A stretch of DNA of 64,000 bases from NCBI GenBank assembly GCA_963768025.1, contig CAVYGM010000037.1, positions 1-64,000 of the forward strand. The letters run 5' to 3'. Below are positions 48,203 through 55,240 of the stretch, one piece after another. A program made the translations under genes and the position numbers. The notes under the pieces are model-generated. The model was given only the letters and a program-made list of their open reading frames with translations, was not told the origin of the DNA and did no database searches. Origin of the DNA: CAVYGM01 sp963768025. Lineage in GTDB: Bacteria; Bacteroidota; Bacteroidia; Cytophagales; Spirosomataceae. Each line of letters starts with the position of its first letter. Within the stretch, counting starts at the first letter, position 1.

Positions 48203-49108
48203 TTAGGTCAAGGAGGAAACGATCGTGTCAATCCAGTTTTCCAGGCTTTGGATTGGATCAAGCCATCGGATGCTTAATCCATCTCGTTCCATTTTTCGAA
48301 AATAGGTCATCTGCCGCTTGGCGAAGCGGTGAATTTCGGTTTCGAGCCGCTGCACCATGAGGGGGTAGGAAAGGGAACCCAGCAGATGCTCGGTAACAAA
48401 TTTATACTCCAAACCGTAATAAATCAGTTTTTCGGGCAAAATTCCCTGATTTAGCAATCCAGCTACCTCCTCCATCAGGCCATTTTCCAGTCGATCGTGC
48501 AGCCTTCTGCTAATCCGTTCGCGCCGGATCAGAACGGGTGGGTTTATTCCGTAGATAACAGCCTCGGGGAGCTCGGCCACCGGCGGCACGAAGTCTGGAT
48601 GAAGGAGCAGGTACCGGTTAATTTCGATAGCCCGAATGGTTCTTTTTTTCGTGGAGATGTCGGCGAGCGTGGAGTAGGGCGAGGGATTTTTCTTATGAAG
48701 CTCCACCAGAGTTTCGTGGGGGAGTACTTCCAATTCAGATCGAAGCGACGGGTCAACGGGGATACTGGTAAAGCTATGGGACGAAAGTAGGGCCTGAATA
48801 TAAAGGCCACTGCCCCCGCAGAGGATGGGCGTATGATTCCGTTGCCTGATTTCTGCCATTTTCCGGGTGGCATCCAGCTGGAACTGGTGGACGTTGTATT
48901 TTTCACCCGCATCCAGAATATCAATCAAATGGTAGGGTACCTGCCGGCCTTCAACCCAGTATTCGTCCAGGTCTTTTCCGGTACCAATGGACATGCCCCG
49001 ATACACCTGCCGGGAGTCGGCACTGATGATTTCTCCATCAATGCGATGGGCCAGGTGGGCGGCAAGGCGGGTTTTGCCGGAGGCAGTCGGGCCCAAGATT
49101 ACAATCAT
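48203..49108 (-). CDS. miaA: tRNA dimethylallyltransferase
   Basis: MiaA transfers a dimethylallyl group to the N6 of A37 in tRNAs reading codons that begin with U. The 301-residue protein has VILGPTASGKTRLAAHLA (P-loop), GEIISADSRQVYRGMSIGTGK with the substrate-binding DSRQVY block, VPYHLIDILDAGEKYNVHQFQ and TPILCGGSGLYIQALL. RRTIRAIEINRYLL-like KKRTIRAIEINRYLL and the C-terminal YGLEYKFVTEHLLG and RFAKRQMTYFRK follow. All parts are normal and intact. It lies 3 nt after the homing-endonuclease-like gene in the same direction. Confidence 0.95.
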   Translation of the reverse strand: MIVILGPTASGKTRLAAHLAHRIDGEIISADSRQVYRGMSIGTGKDLDEYWVEGRQVPYHLIDILDAGEKYNVHQFQLDATRKMAEIRQRNHTPILCGGSGLYIQALLSSHSFTSIPVDPSLRSELEVLPHETLVELHKKNPSPYSTLADISTKKRTIRAIEINRYLLLHPDFVPPVAELPEAVIYGINPPVLIRRERISRRLHDRLENGLMEEVAGLLNQGILPEKLIYYGLEYKFVTEHLLGSLSYPLMVQRLETEIHRFAKRQMTYFRKMERDGLSIRWLDPIQSLENWIDTIVSSLT

Positions 49109-49111
49109 AGT

Positions 49112-50021
49112 TCAGGATTTTTCGGCCACTACTTTGACAAATTTACGACTCCCGCCATTCTGAATTTTCACGTAGCCGTGCTTGGGGGCAGATGCTTCGG
49201 TGGTGCCTTCTGGCAAGCGGTGAGGGGAGTACCTTATCATCGTAGGGAGGTGTACCCAAAATGGGAGCGGCAGCGTATCTCCGTGTGGTTCAAAACCAAG
49301 TTTGAGATAGCTTTGGCCGGTGGACCCTTCCAGATCTACGTAGGTCATGATGTCATTGGGCTGGTGTTGTCGAACAAAATACTGCATGAGCTTATCCATT
49401 CCACCCACGACCGTCATGTTTAGTAGGTTGGCAAATCGCACCAGCTCGTACGATTGGTGCGGGAGCCCGTGGCGGGTAAATGTCCGGGGCCGGGCAAAGG
49501 TAGCGACGGCTACTAAGAGTTCCTCTGCCGCGGGCGGCGGGGTACGGAGTACCCGGAAGTACCGTTGTGGTAAAAACAATCCATACTTATATTTGGAAAG
49601 TACGGGATCCTGCAAGTGGTTATTCTGCAAAAAATGCAGAGTAGTAGGTCGGTCGAGGCGACGTACCTGCGTCATGCGGGCGGGGATGCGCTCCGTGAGG
49701 CCTACTTGTGCCCGAAGGCGGGATTGAACAATTTTCTTTTTGGCAAACCATACATCTTCCCAGAGGGTGAATGCATCGGTAACTTGTTCGGTGGGGCCGT
49801 AGTCCAGGTAGGGTATGCAGGGATTCCGAATTAGACAGGTACTTCAAGATAATTCGAAAATTCGACTTTGATGGGTTGTCAATCAGAAAAGCCCCCGGTT
49901 GGGTTTCGGTCAGGGTACTTCCGGGTAGTTCTGTGATCAGGGATTTCAGCCAAAGCCTAACCTCCTCCCGAAATAGGCTTACCGGCGGCTTGGGTGTAAT
50001 GCTATCCATTCCAACTTCCAA
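49112..50021 (-). pseudogene. Phage/homing-endonuclease-associated-like protein, one frameshift
   Basis: The first frame (from the ATG at 50021) reads EEVRLWLKSLITELPGSTLTETQPGAFLIDNP and then is lost near 49830. The correct frame continues as FAKKKIVQSRLRA and then MTQVRRLDRPTTLHFLQNNHLQ. The later part has KYGLFLPQRYFRVLRTPP, LLVAVATFARPRTF, QSYELVRFANLLNMTVVGGMDKLMQYFVRQHQPNDIMTYVDLEGSTGQSYLKLGFE. The order FLxxNHxQ, xLVAVxTFxxPR, ELxRFxxxLNxxVxGGxxKLxxxF, DIxTYxD..xxG..YxKLGF is what I associate with phage and intron homing-endonuclease-associated proteins. That link is from pattern memory, and no catalytic motif is proven. Total is about 303 codons. It sits between pirin and miaA in the operon. 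Confidence 0.5.
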
Positions 50022-50856
50022 ACTTGCCCAACTGGTAGTCGCGGTAGGCTTCCCGGATTTCCTGCTCGGTATTCATCACAAAGGGGCCCTGCGCTACCAC
50101 GGGTTCGTTGAAGGGTAGCGCGTGGCCGTAGAGCAAAATAGCCCCGCGGTCCGTTTCCATCTTTATACTTCCAGCGTCCGTATCAAATTCCACCAGGTGG
50201 AGTTGCTTTACCAGCCTGTCGTTGACAGTCAACTCGCCCCTTATGAGGTAAAAGAATACATTTCGATCGGCTTCCACCTCCACGGTTAATTTTCCGCCGG
50301 GCTCAAAATAAACCAGATTTAGATGAATATCTGTGGGCGTAAGGAAGGCCGCTTTTGATTCGTCCCAGGCACCGGATATAAGATCTACCGTAACCCGGCC
50401 TTCGTCCAGCGACAGTTTGGGAATATCCTCTTTCTGCAAACCCAGGTAGGCGGGCTCCACCATCTTGAAACGCGCGGGCAGGTTGAGCCAGAGTTGCAGG
50501 ATTTCCAGCGGTCCGCCTTCTTTCTTAAACTGCTCCGAAGATACCTCGGCGTGGATCAACCCCCGACCGGCGGTCATGTACTGCACCCCTCCGGCGGTCA
50601 TCACACTTTCGTGCCCTCCCGAGTCCTTATGCAGGATATCCCCTTCCAGAATGAACGTGACTGTTTCCATACCCCGGTGCGGATGCGGACCAAAGGGGAG
50701 GCCGTTGTTGCCGGGAGGATATACCTGCGGGCCGTGGTGGTTCAGAAACAGGAACGGATCAATCTGATCCAGGCTGCGCGTGGGCAGGGGCGAGTAGGTG
50801 GTCAGGTCGGCAATGGGCCGGTACTCGGCGGTGTGTATTTTTTTGATGGATTTCAT
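50002..50856 (-). CDS. Pirin-family protein
   Basis: The ATG at 50856 (MKSIKKIHTAEYRP) is chosen as the pirin start. The 284-residue protein is a bicupin. SLDQIDPFLFLNHHGPQVYPPG, then GLPFGPHPHRGMETVTFILEGDILHKDSGGHESVMTAGGVQYMTAGRGLIHAEVS carries the metal ligands HPHRG...E and the second His of the N-terminal cupin. GGPLEILQLWLNLPARFKMVEPAYLGLQ is the conserved linker. Pirins are iron-binding proteins, and some have quercetinase activity or affect transcription. The role here is unknown. It overlaps the next gene on the strand by 20 nt and lies 75 nt after mnmE. Confidence 0.9.
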   Translation of the reverse strand: MKSIKKIHTAEYRPIADLTTYSPLPTRSLDQIDPFLFLNHHGPQVYPPGNNGLPFGPHPHRGMETVTFILEGDILHKDSGGHESVMTAGGVQYMTAGRGLIHAEVSSEQFKKEGGPLEILQLWLNLPARFKMVEPAYLGLQKEDIPKLSLDEGRVTVDLISGAWDESKAAFLTPTDIHLNLVYFEPGGKLTVEVEADRNVFFYLIRGELTVNDRLVKQLHLVEFDTDAGSIKMETDRGAILLYGHALPFNEPVVAQGPFVMNTEQEIREAYRDYQLGKFGSWNG

Positions 50857-50930
50857 AGTTAGGGGTAAGCTTATATAGTTTAGAGAAAAGTTTATGCAGA
50901 TTTGAAATCTGCATGGGGCCAACTAAACTG

Positions 50931-52832
50931 TTACTTTCCAATACAAAACTTCGAAAAGATATTCGCCAGCAAATCATCCGAGACAATTGTACCTGTAATC
51001 TCACCCAAGTGAAAAAGGGACAGGCGAATATCCTGCGCCAGAAAGTCGCCGGTGACGCCCGTATCCAGTCCTTGCAGTACTTCGTCCAGAGCCGCGGAGG
51101 TTTTGACCAGGTGCTCGTAGTGCCGGAGGTTGGTTACCACGGTATCGGCGGCGGTCTGGTTCTTCACTTGGGCCACGATGATCTTTTTTAATTCTTCGAG
51201 TCCGGTTTGGGAACGGGCAGAGATGTTAACCTCACTGCCTTTCACCTCTCCCCCCGGCCCCCTCTCCTCCAAAGAGAGGGGGGAGGTTACTATCATGTCA
51301 CTTTGCGATATTTTTAGGATGCTTTTGTTCTGCCTCTTTTTTTCAGAAAGGTTTTCAATCGTATTTAAAATCGATTCCAAAACCTGTTCGGTTTGATAAA
51401 ATACAGCACGGTTCGTGAAACGAATCAGGTCAATGTCATACCGTTCTTTTAGCTCTTGGGTCCGGTTACTATCGTAAAGCTTTTGATCCTGTTCCTCATG
51501 AATTCTGCCGTCAAGTTCAATTCCCAAACGGTATTCCGCGCAGAAAAAATCAAGTACGAATCCTTCTACTACTGGATGTTGTCGCCTGAATTTTAAGCCG
51601 CTTAATTGTTTGTTTCGCAACAATTCCCAAAGGAGTTCTTCTGCTTTAGTTCCTGTTTGACGGAGCCGTCGGGCATTTACAAGAATGGGTTCGGGTATTT
51701 TTTGAGTAAGTGACTGGAATGTTCGTTCAACCTCACCCCCCGGCCCCCTCTCCTGGCAGGAGAGGGGGAGAAAGAGTTCCCCTCTCCTGCCAGGAGAGGG
51801 GCTAGGGGAGAGGTCAATCTTATTCCTAACCCAAATAATCTTCTTCCCAGACCCTAACCCAGCCGCCAGCACTTCTACCTCCCTTAACGTCTCCTCGCTA
51901 TCGTACAGCATGAGCACCACATCGGCTTTCGCCATCGCCTTGCGGGAGCGCTCGATGCCCATAGATTCTACAAGGTCGATGGTCTCGCGAATGCCGGCGG
52001 TATCTATAAACCGAAATTTTATGCCTTCCAGCACCAGTGTATCCTCGATTACATCGCGGGTAGTACCGGCTATTTCGGTTACGATGGCCTTTTCTTCGTT
52101 GAGCAAGGCATTCAGGAGGGTTGACTTGCCTACATTGGGAGAGCCAATGATAGCCACGGGTACCCCATCTTTCAAGGCATTGCCGTAATCGAACGACTCA
52201 ATGAGGGGATGAATGGTACTTTGTAGATTCTGAATCAGTTGGCGCAGGTCGTCGCGCTGGGCAAACTCCACATCTTCTTCCCCAAAGTCCAGTTCCAACT
52301 CCACCAGCGAGGCAAAGTGAATCAGTTCCTCTCGCAGTGCCTGCAATTTTTTGGAAAATCCGCCCCTTAACTGGGTCAGGGCGGTGCGGTGGCTGGCTTC
52401 GGAATCGGCGGCGATGAGATCGGCTACGGCCTCGGCCTGTACCAGGTCAAACTGTCCGTTCAGAAAAGCGCGTTGGGTGAACTCCCCCGGTCGGGCTATG
52501 CGAGCCCCGCCTTTGACCAGTAGTTTCAGGATTTGCCGGATGATATAGTCGGAGCCGTGGCAGGATATTTCCACGGCGTCCTCTTTGGTGAAGGAACGCG
52601 GAGTTCGGAATACCGTGATTAGCACCTCATCAATCAACGTACCCTGATCCCGTAGTGTCCCGAAATGCACCGTGTGGCTTTCCGCTTTGGTCAAATCTTT
52701 TCCCCCAAAAAACGGATTAACCAGCGATATAGCTCCCTCGCCTGACAGGCGAATGACCGCGATAGCACCAATACCCGGCGCGGTGGCGAGTGCGCAGATT
52801 GGCTCCTGTTGATGAATTGTCCCCAAATGCAT
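50931..52832 (-). CDS. mnmE: tRNA-modification GTPase MnmE with an in-frame DUF559 endonuclease insert
   Basis: MnmE works with MnmG to put a carboxymethylaminomethyl group on U34 of tRNAs such as Arg(TCT), Lys and Glu. Residues 1-120 form the folate-binding domain (PICALATAPGIGAIAVIRLSG). The G-domain has GSPNVGKS at 230-237, DTAG at 277-280 and NKID at 337-340. Normal MnmE is about 455 residues, but this is 633. Residues 341-532 are an extra segment between NKID (G4) and ISAR (G5, 537-540). It begins with a palindrome-encoded SPSPSPGRRGE stretch. It contains a DUF559 domain (about 388-492) with the putative catalytic D428, E439, D441 and H445, and ends GGEVKG. The C-terminal CIGK (630-633) with its catalytic Cys is intact. 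There are no stops or shifts. Confidence 0.95.
   Translation of the reverse strand: MHLGTIHQQEPICALATAPGIGAIAVIRLSGEGAISLVNPFFGGKDLTKAESHTVHFGTLRDQGTLIDEVLITVFRTPRSFTKEDAVEISCHGSDYIIRQILKLLVKGGARIARPGEFTQRAFLNGQFDLVQAEAVADLIAADSEASHRTALTQLRGGFSKKLQALREELIHFASLVELELDFGEEDVEFAQRDDLRQLIQNLQSTIHPLIESFDYGNALKDGVPVAIIGSPNVGKSTLLNALLNEEKAIVTEIAGTTRDVIEDTLVLEGIKFRFIDTAGIRETIDLVESMGIERSRKAMAKADVVLMLYDSEETLREVEVLAAGLGSGKKIIWVRNKIDLSPSPSPGRRGELFLPLSCQERGPGGEVERTFQSLTQKIPEPILVNARRLRQTGTKAEELLWELLRNKQLSGLKFRRQHPVVEGFVLDFFCAEYRLGIELDGRIHEEQDQKLYDSNRTQELKERYDIDLIRFTNRAVFYQTEQVLESILNTIENLSEKKRQNKSILKISQSDMIVTSPLSLEERGPGGEVKGSEVNISARSQTGLEELKKIIVAQVKNQTAADTVVTNLRHYEHLVKTSAALDEVLQGLDTGVTGDFLAQDIRLSLFHLGEITGTIVSDDLLANIFSKFCIGK
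51237..51812 (-). mobile_element. DUF559-encoding insert flanked by palindromes, inside mnmE
   Basis: The segment adds about 192 codons, keeps the mnmE frame, and lies between the G4 and G5 motifs. At its 5' side (gene sense) two perfect palindromes lie in tandem: 51779-51801 with 11-bp arms and 51744-51768 with 12-bp arms. At the 3' side one lies at 51258-51282. The peptide ERGPGGEV is encoded at both ends (residues 361-368 and 523-530) from a shared direct repeat. The enclosed endonuclease domain has the ARRLRQTGTKAEELLWELLRN opening, GLKFRRQHPV, FVLDFFCAEYRLGIELDG and H445. It lacks intein splicing residues. That the unit is mobile is inference. Confidence 0.7.
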
Positions 52833-52927
52833 ATTTCAAAAAGAGCCTGAGGCCCTATCCCAACTAATTGTCTATATTTACCAAACGGATATACCTATTT
52901 CAAGCCCGTTTTTGCAAAGATAGTTCG

Positions 52928-53449
52928 ATGGAAACTAAGATTAAGGTTCTGCTGAGTGGGTGGCTCGTGATGTTAAGCGTAGCCAGCTGCTCCCCAACAA
53001 CGATTTATTTGGTTCGACACGCGGAAAAAGCAGCGCAGCCCGCCAATGACCCACCGCTTACGGCCGATGGCCAGCAACGAGCCAAGGCCTTGGTGGACAG
53101 CCTAGCTCAGGCCGATATTAAGTATATTTACTCCACAAATACCATCCGAACCCGTACCACCGCCGAACCGTTAGCCCAAAAACTAGGAGTGCCGATTCAG
53201 CCGTATAGTCCCGATACGCTTTGGCAGGTGGCGCGGCACCTGACCAAACTACACGGTGGCAATGCCCTGGTGGTTGGCCATAGCAACACCCTGCTTCCCT
53301 TGCTGGATCAGCTACCCGTGACGCACCAAAAGAAATCTATACCAGATTCGGATTATGACAATTTGTTTGTTCTGACGATGAAACGGCGATTTCTTCGCCC
53401 GCCCCTAATCCGGCTCGTGGAAAAGACCTACGGCGAACCCGCCGACTAA
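52928..53449 (+). CDS. Histidine phosphatase-family lipoprotein (SixA/PGM-like)
   Basis: The ATG at 52928 is chosen over one 60 nt upstream because it gives a lipoprotein signal: METKIKVLLSGWLVMLSVASC with the lipobox ending at the Cys. The mature protein opens TTIYLVRHAEKAAQPANDPPLTADGQQRAKALVDSLA, with the catalytic RHA. DIKYIYSTNTIRTRTTAEPLAQ provides the substrate-pocket Arg residues. LHGGNALVVGHSNTLLPLLD contains the second catalytic His in GHSN. The 173-residue size fits a compact member. It is probably anchored in the inner or outer membrane facing the periplasm, and the substrate is unknown. It lies divergent to mnmE. Confidence 0.85.
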   Translation: METKIKVLLSGWLVMLSVASCSPTTIYLVRHAEKAAQPANDPPLTADGQQRAKALVDSLAQADIKYIYSTNTIRTRTTAEPLAQKLGVPIQPYSPDTLWQVARHLTKLHGGNALVVGHSNTLLPLLDQLPVTHQKKSIPDSDYDNLFVLTMKRRFLRPPLIRLVEKTYGEPAD

Positions 53450-53453
53450 ATGG

Positions 53454-54506
53454 TCAGCGCCAGTACCGCTCCAGTACCGGAGAAGAGGGTTTTTGTAAGG
53501 CCAGCAATTGAGGAAAAATCGGGGTGTTAAGGGCTATTTTCACAAACCGTTCCTCCCATGGTACTTTGGGAATGGCTAGCATATCAGCAACGGCCTCACC
53601 CAAAAAGTAACGCATCTGAGCGGCTGGAATGCCTAGCAAGGTGGGGGAAGTCACCTGCTGTTCTATGGCTTTGAGCAAAGCCGCCGTAAGTCCCTGACCG
53701 GCCTCCGACGAACGGAATTGCCGCTCCGAAATACTTTTTTCCAGCCGGTAGGCTTCGAGCGTATTTTGCGGAACCAGCTCGGGATGTAAGCCCAGTAAAG
53801 CCCCAATTACATTCCAGAAGTGGAGGTAGGCTGTTTCTTCCTTTTCCGACATGGAGATAGAAAGCTTCCGCATACCTTTCAGGATAATGTAGGAAAAAGA
53901 AAGATTGGTAGCGGCCATATCTTCCTGACAAACCGGATACCCCCAGGTTTCGTCCCACCGTCTACTTTGAAGAGTGTACCACCGAATGGCCGCGTGCAAG
54001 AGGCGAATTTTGGTTACTCTTAGGTGGTTTAGACCGTTCTTCCAGTCTTTTTCCTGCATAATTCCAAATACGAAAGCACCGGTTTCTTCCAACCTTTGAA
54101 AGGTTTTTGATTTAATCCTTTCCGAAATCCAGAGTACCTGAGCCCCGTTGGCGCCAGCGTAGCAGTAGGGGAGGGAATACGTGCCAAGAAGCAGCGAAAT
54201 TAACCGATAGTGTTTCCAAAAAAAGGCGATTCCATCTCTAAATAGTTGACCATCATAAAATTCTGGGAATCCAGTTTGGCTATTGATAAATTCCTGAACA
54301 GCGATAGGTTGGGAGGAACTATCGAAATTATCGTACTCAGTGAGAAATCGCATCAAGGGACCCACCGCCCCGTGGCCCCCCAACTGGGCTATTTGCCGAA
54401 TGACCTGATCGGCGGCCGGGTCACCTGCCAGGGGACTGTCCATCCGGCGGTAAGGATCGAGTACGTTATCTGGGAAGGATCGGCCGGTTATTGTATCTTT
54501 GCGCAT
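53454..54506 (-). CDS. Oxygenase MpaB/DUF2236-family protein
   Basis: The 350-residue protein matches the DUF2236 (MpaB/latex-clearing-protein-like) family. FYDGQLFRDGIAFFWKHYRLISLLLGTYSLPYCYAGANGAQVLWISERI supplies the conserved G-x-x-F/W and substrate-side helix. RLEETGAFVFGIMQ and HLRVTKIRLLHAAIRWYTLQ carry the R-x-x-H-A region that holds the heme-binding His in relatives, and GYPVCQEDMAATNLSFSYIILKGM follows. Family members are heme b proteins, some being oxygenases for rubber or other hydrophobic substrates. No signal peptide is visible. It converges on the histidine phosphatase gene 4 nt away. Confidence 0.8.
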   Translation of the reverse strand: MRKDTITGRSFPDNVLDPYRRMDSPLAGDPAADQVIRQIAQLGGHGAVGPLMRFLTEYDNFDSSSQPIAVQEFINSQTGFPEFYDGQLFRDGIAFFWKHYRLISLLLGTYSLPYCYAGANGAQVLWISERIKSKTFQRLEETGAFVFGIMQEKDWKNGLNHLRVTKIRLLHAAIRWYTLQSRRWDETWGYPVCQEDMAATNLSFSYIILKGMRKLSISMSEKEETAYLHFWNVIGALLGLHPELVPQNTLEAYRLEKSISERQFRSSEAGQGLTAALLKAIEQQVTSPTLLGIPAAQMRYFLGEAVADMLAIPKVPWEERFVKIALNTPIFPQLLALQKPSSPVLERYWR

Positions 54507-54601
54507 AAAAAAGGAAGCAATCTGTTCTGGAAAGTAGAACCACCAGTCAGGTAGTTTGGTTTATTTGTAGGAAAGTTTGTTTTTAGGAAAAGTTATAAAT
54601 A

Positions 54602-55240
54602 GTGCAAGTGGAACCGAAAGAGTTGATTCAGGAAGTTGATCAGGCTGAGCTACCCATCATGGAAGCCTTTTACACCCTGCAAGGGGAGGGGGCTCATTCG
54701 GGCCGGGCAGCTTATTTTATTCGTTTGGGTGGCTGTGATGTTGGGTGCCACTGGTGTGATGTGAAGGAGTCGTGGGAAGCGGCGCATCATCCCAGAATGT
54801 CGATTTCGGAAATTGTAGAAGGAGCGCTTTCCCATCCGGGAAGGCTGGCCGTCATTACGGGTGGCGAACCGCTGATGTATAACCTGGAAGCACTAACTCT
54901 GGCTTTGCAACAATCCGGTTTTAAAACCAATATCGAAACATCCGGGGTATACCCGGTGACGGGCTACTGGGACTGGATTTGTTTTTCACCAAAGAAATTC
55001 AAAACGCCCCATGAGAGCATTTATCCGGTGGCCGATGAATTAAAAGTAATCATTTACAACAAGTCGGATTTTGAGTTTGCCGAGGAGCATGCCGCCAGAG
55101 TTTCGGCGGATTGTAAATTGCTATTACAACCCGAATGGAGCCGAAACGTCCAAATGCTTCCCCTGATTATAGACTATATAAAATACAATCCGCGCTGGCA
55201 AATATCGTTACAGACACACAAGTATATGAATATTCCGTGA
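54602..55240 (+). CDS. queE: 7-carboxy-7-deazaguanine synthase
   Basis: QueE is a radical-SAM enzyme that makes 7-carboxy-7-deazaguanine for queuosine in tRNA. It starts at a GTG at 54602 (VQVEPKELIQEV). The 212-residue protein reads IMEAFYTLQGEGAHSGRAAYFIRLGGCDVGCHWCDVKESW, where CDVGCHWC is the C-x3-C-x2-C cluster motif. VITGGEPLMYNLEALTLALQQ, TNIETSGVYPV and FSPKKFKTPHESIY follow as usual in the short QueE group. The C-terminal KLLLQPEWS and WQISLQTHKYMNIP are typical. Its TGA overlaps the GTG of the next gene (GTGA), so the two are coupled. It is intact, with no other que gene in the window. Confidence 0.94.
   Translation: MQVEPKELIQEVDQAELPIMEAFYTLQGEGAHSGRAAYFIRLGGCDVGCHWCDVKESWEAAHHPRMSISEIVEGALSHPGRLAVITGGEPLMYNLEALTLALQQSGFKTNIETSGVYPVTGYWDWICFSPKKFKTPHESIYPVADELKVIIYNKSDFEFAEEHAARVSADCKLLLQPEWSRNVQMLPLIIDYIKYNPRWQISLQTHKYMNIP

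Noticed and set aside
48497..49423. Long + strand frames opposite miaA and its neighbour
   Set aside because: They lie antisense to clearly conserved protein motifs and carry no features of their own.
51237..51812. Intein in MnmE
   Set aside because: There are no N-terminal Cys/Ser splice block, no His-Asn at the C-terminal junction and no Hint-fold blocks. The inserted domain is DUF559-like.
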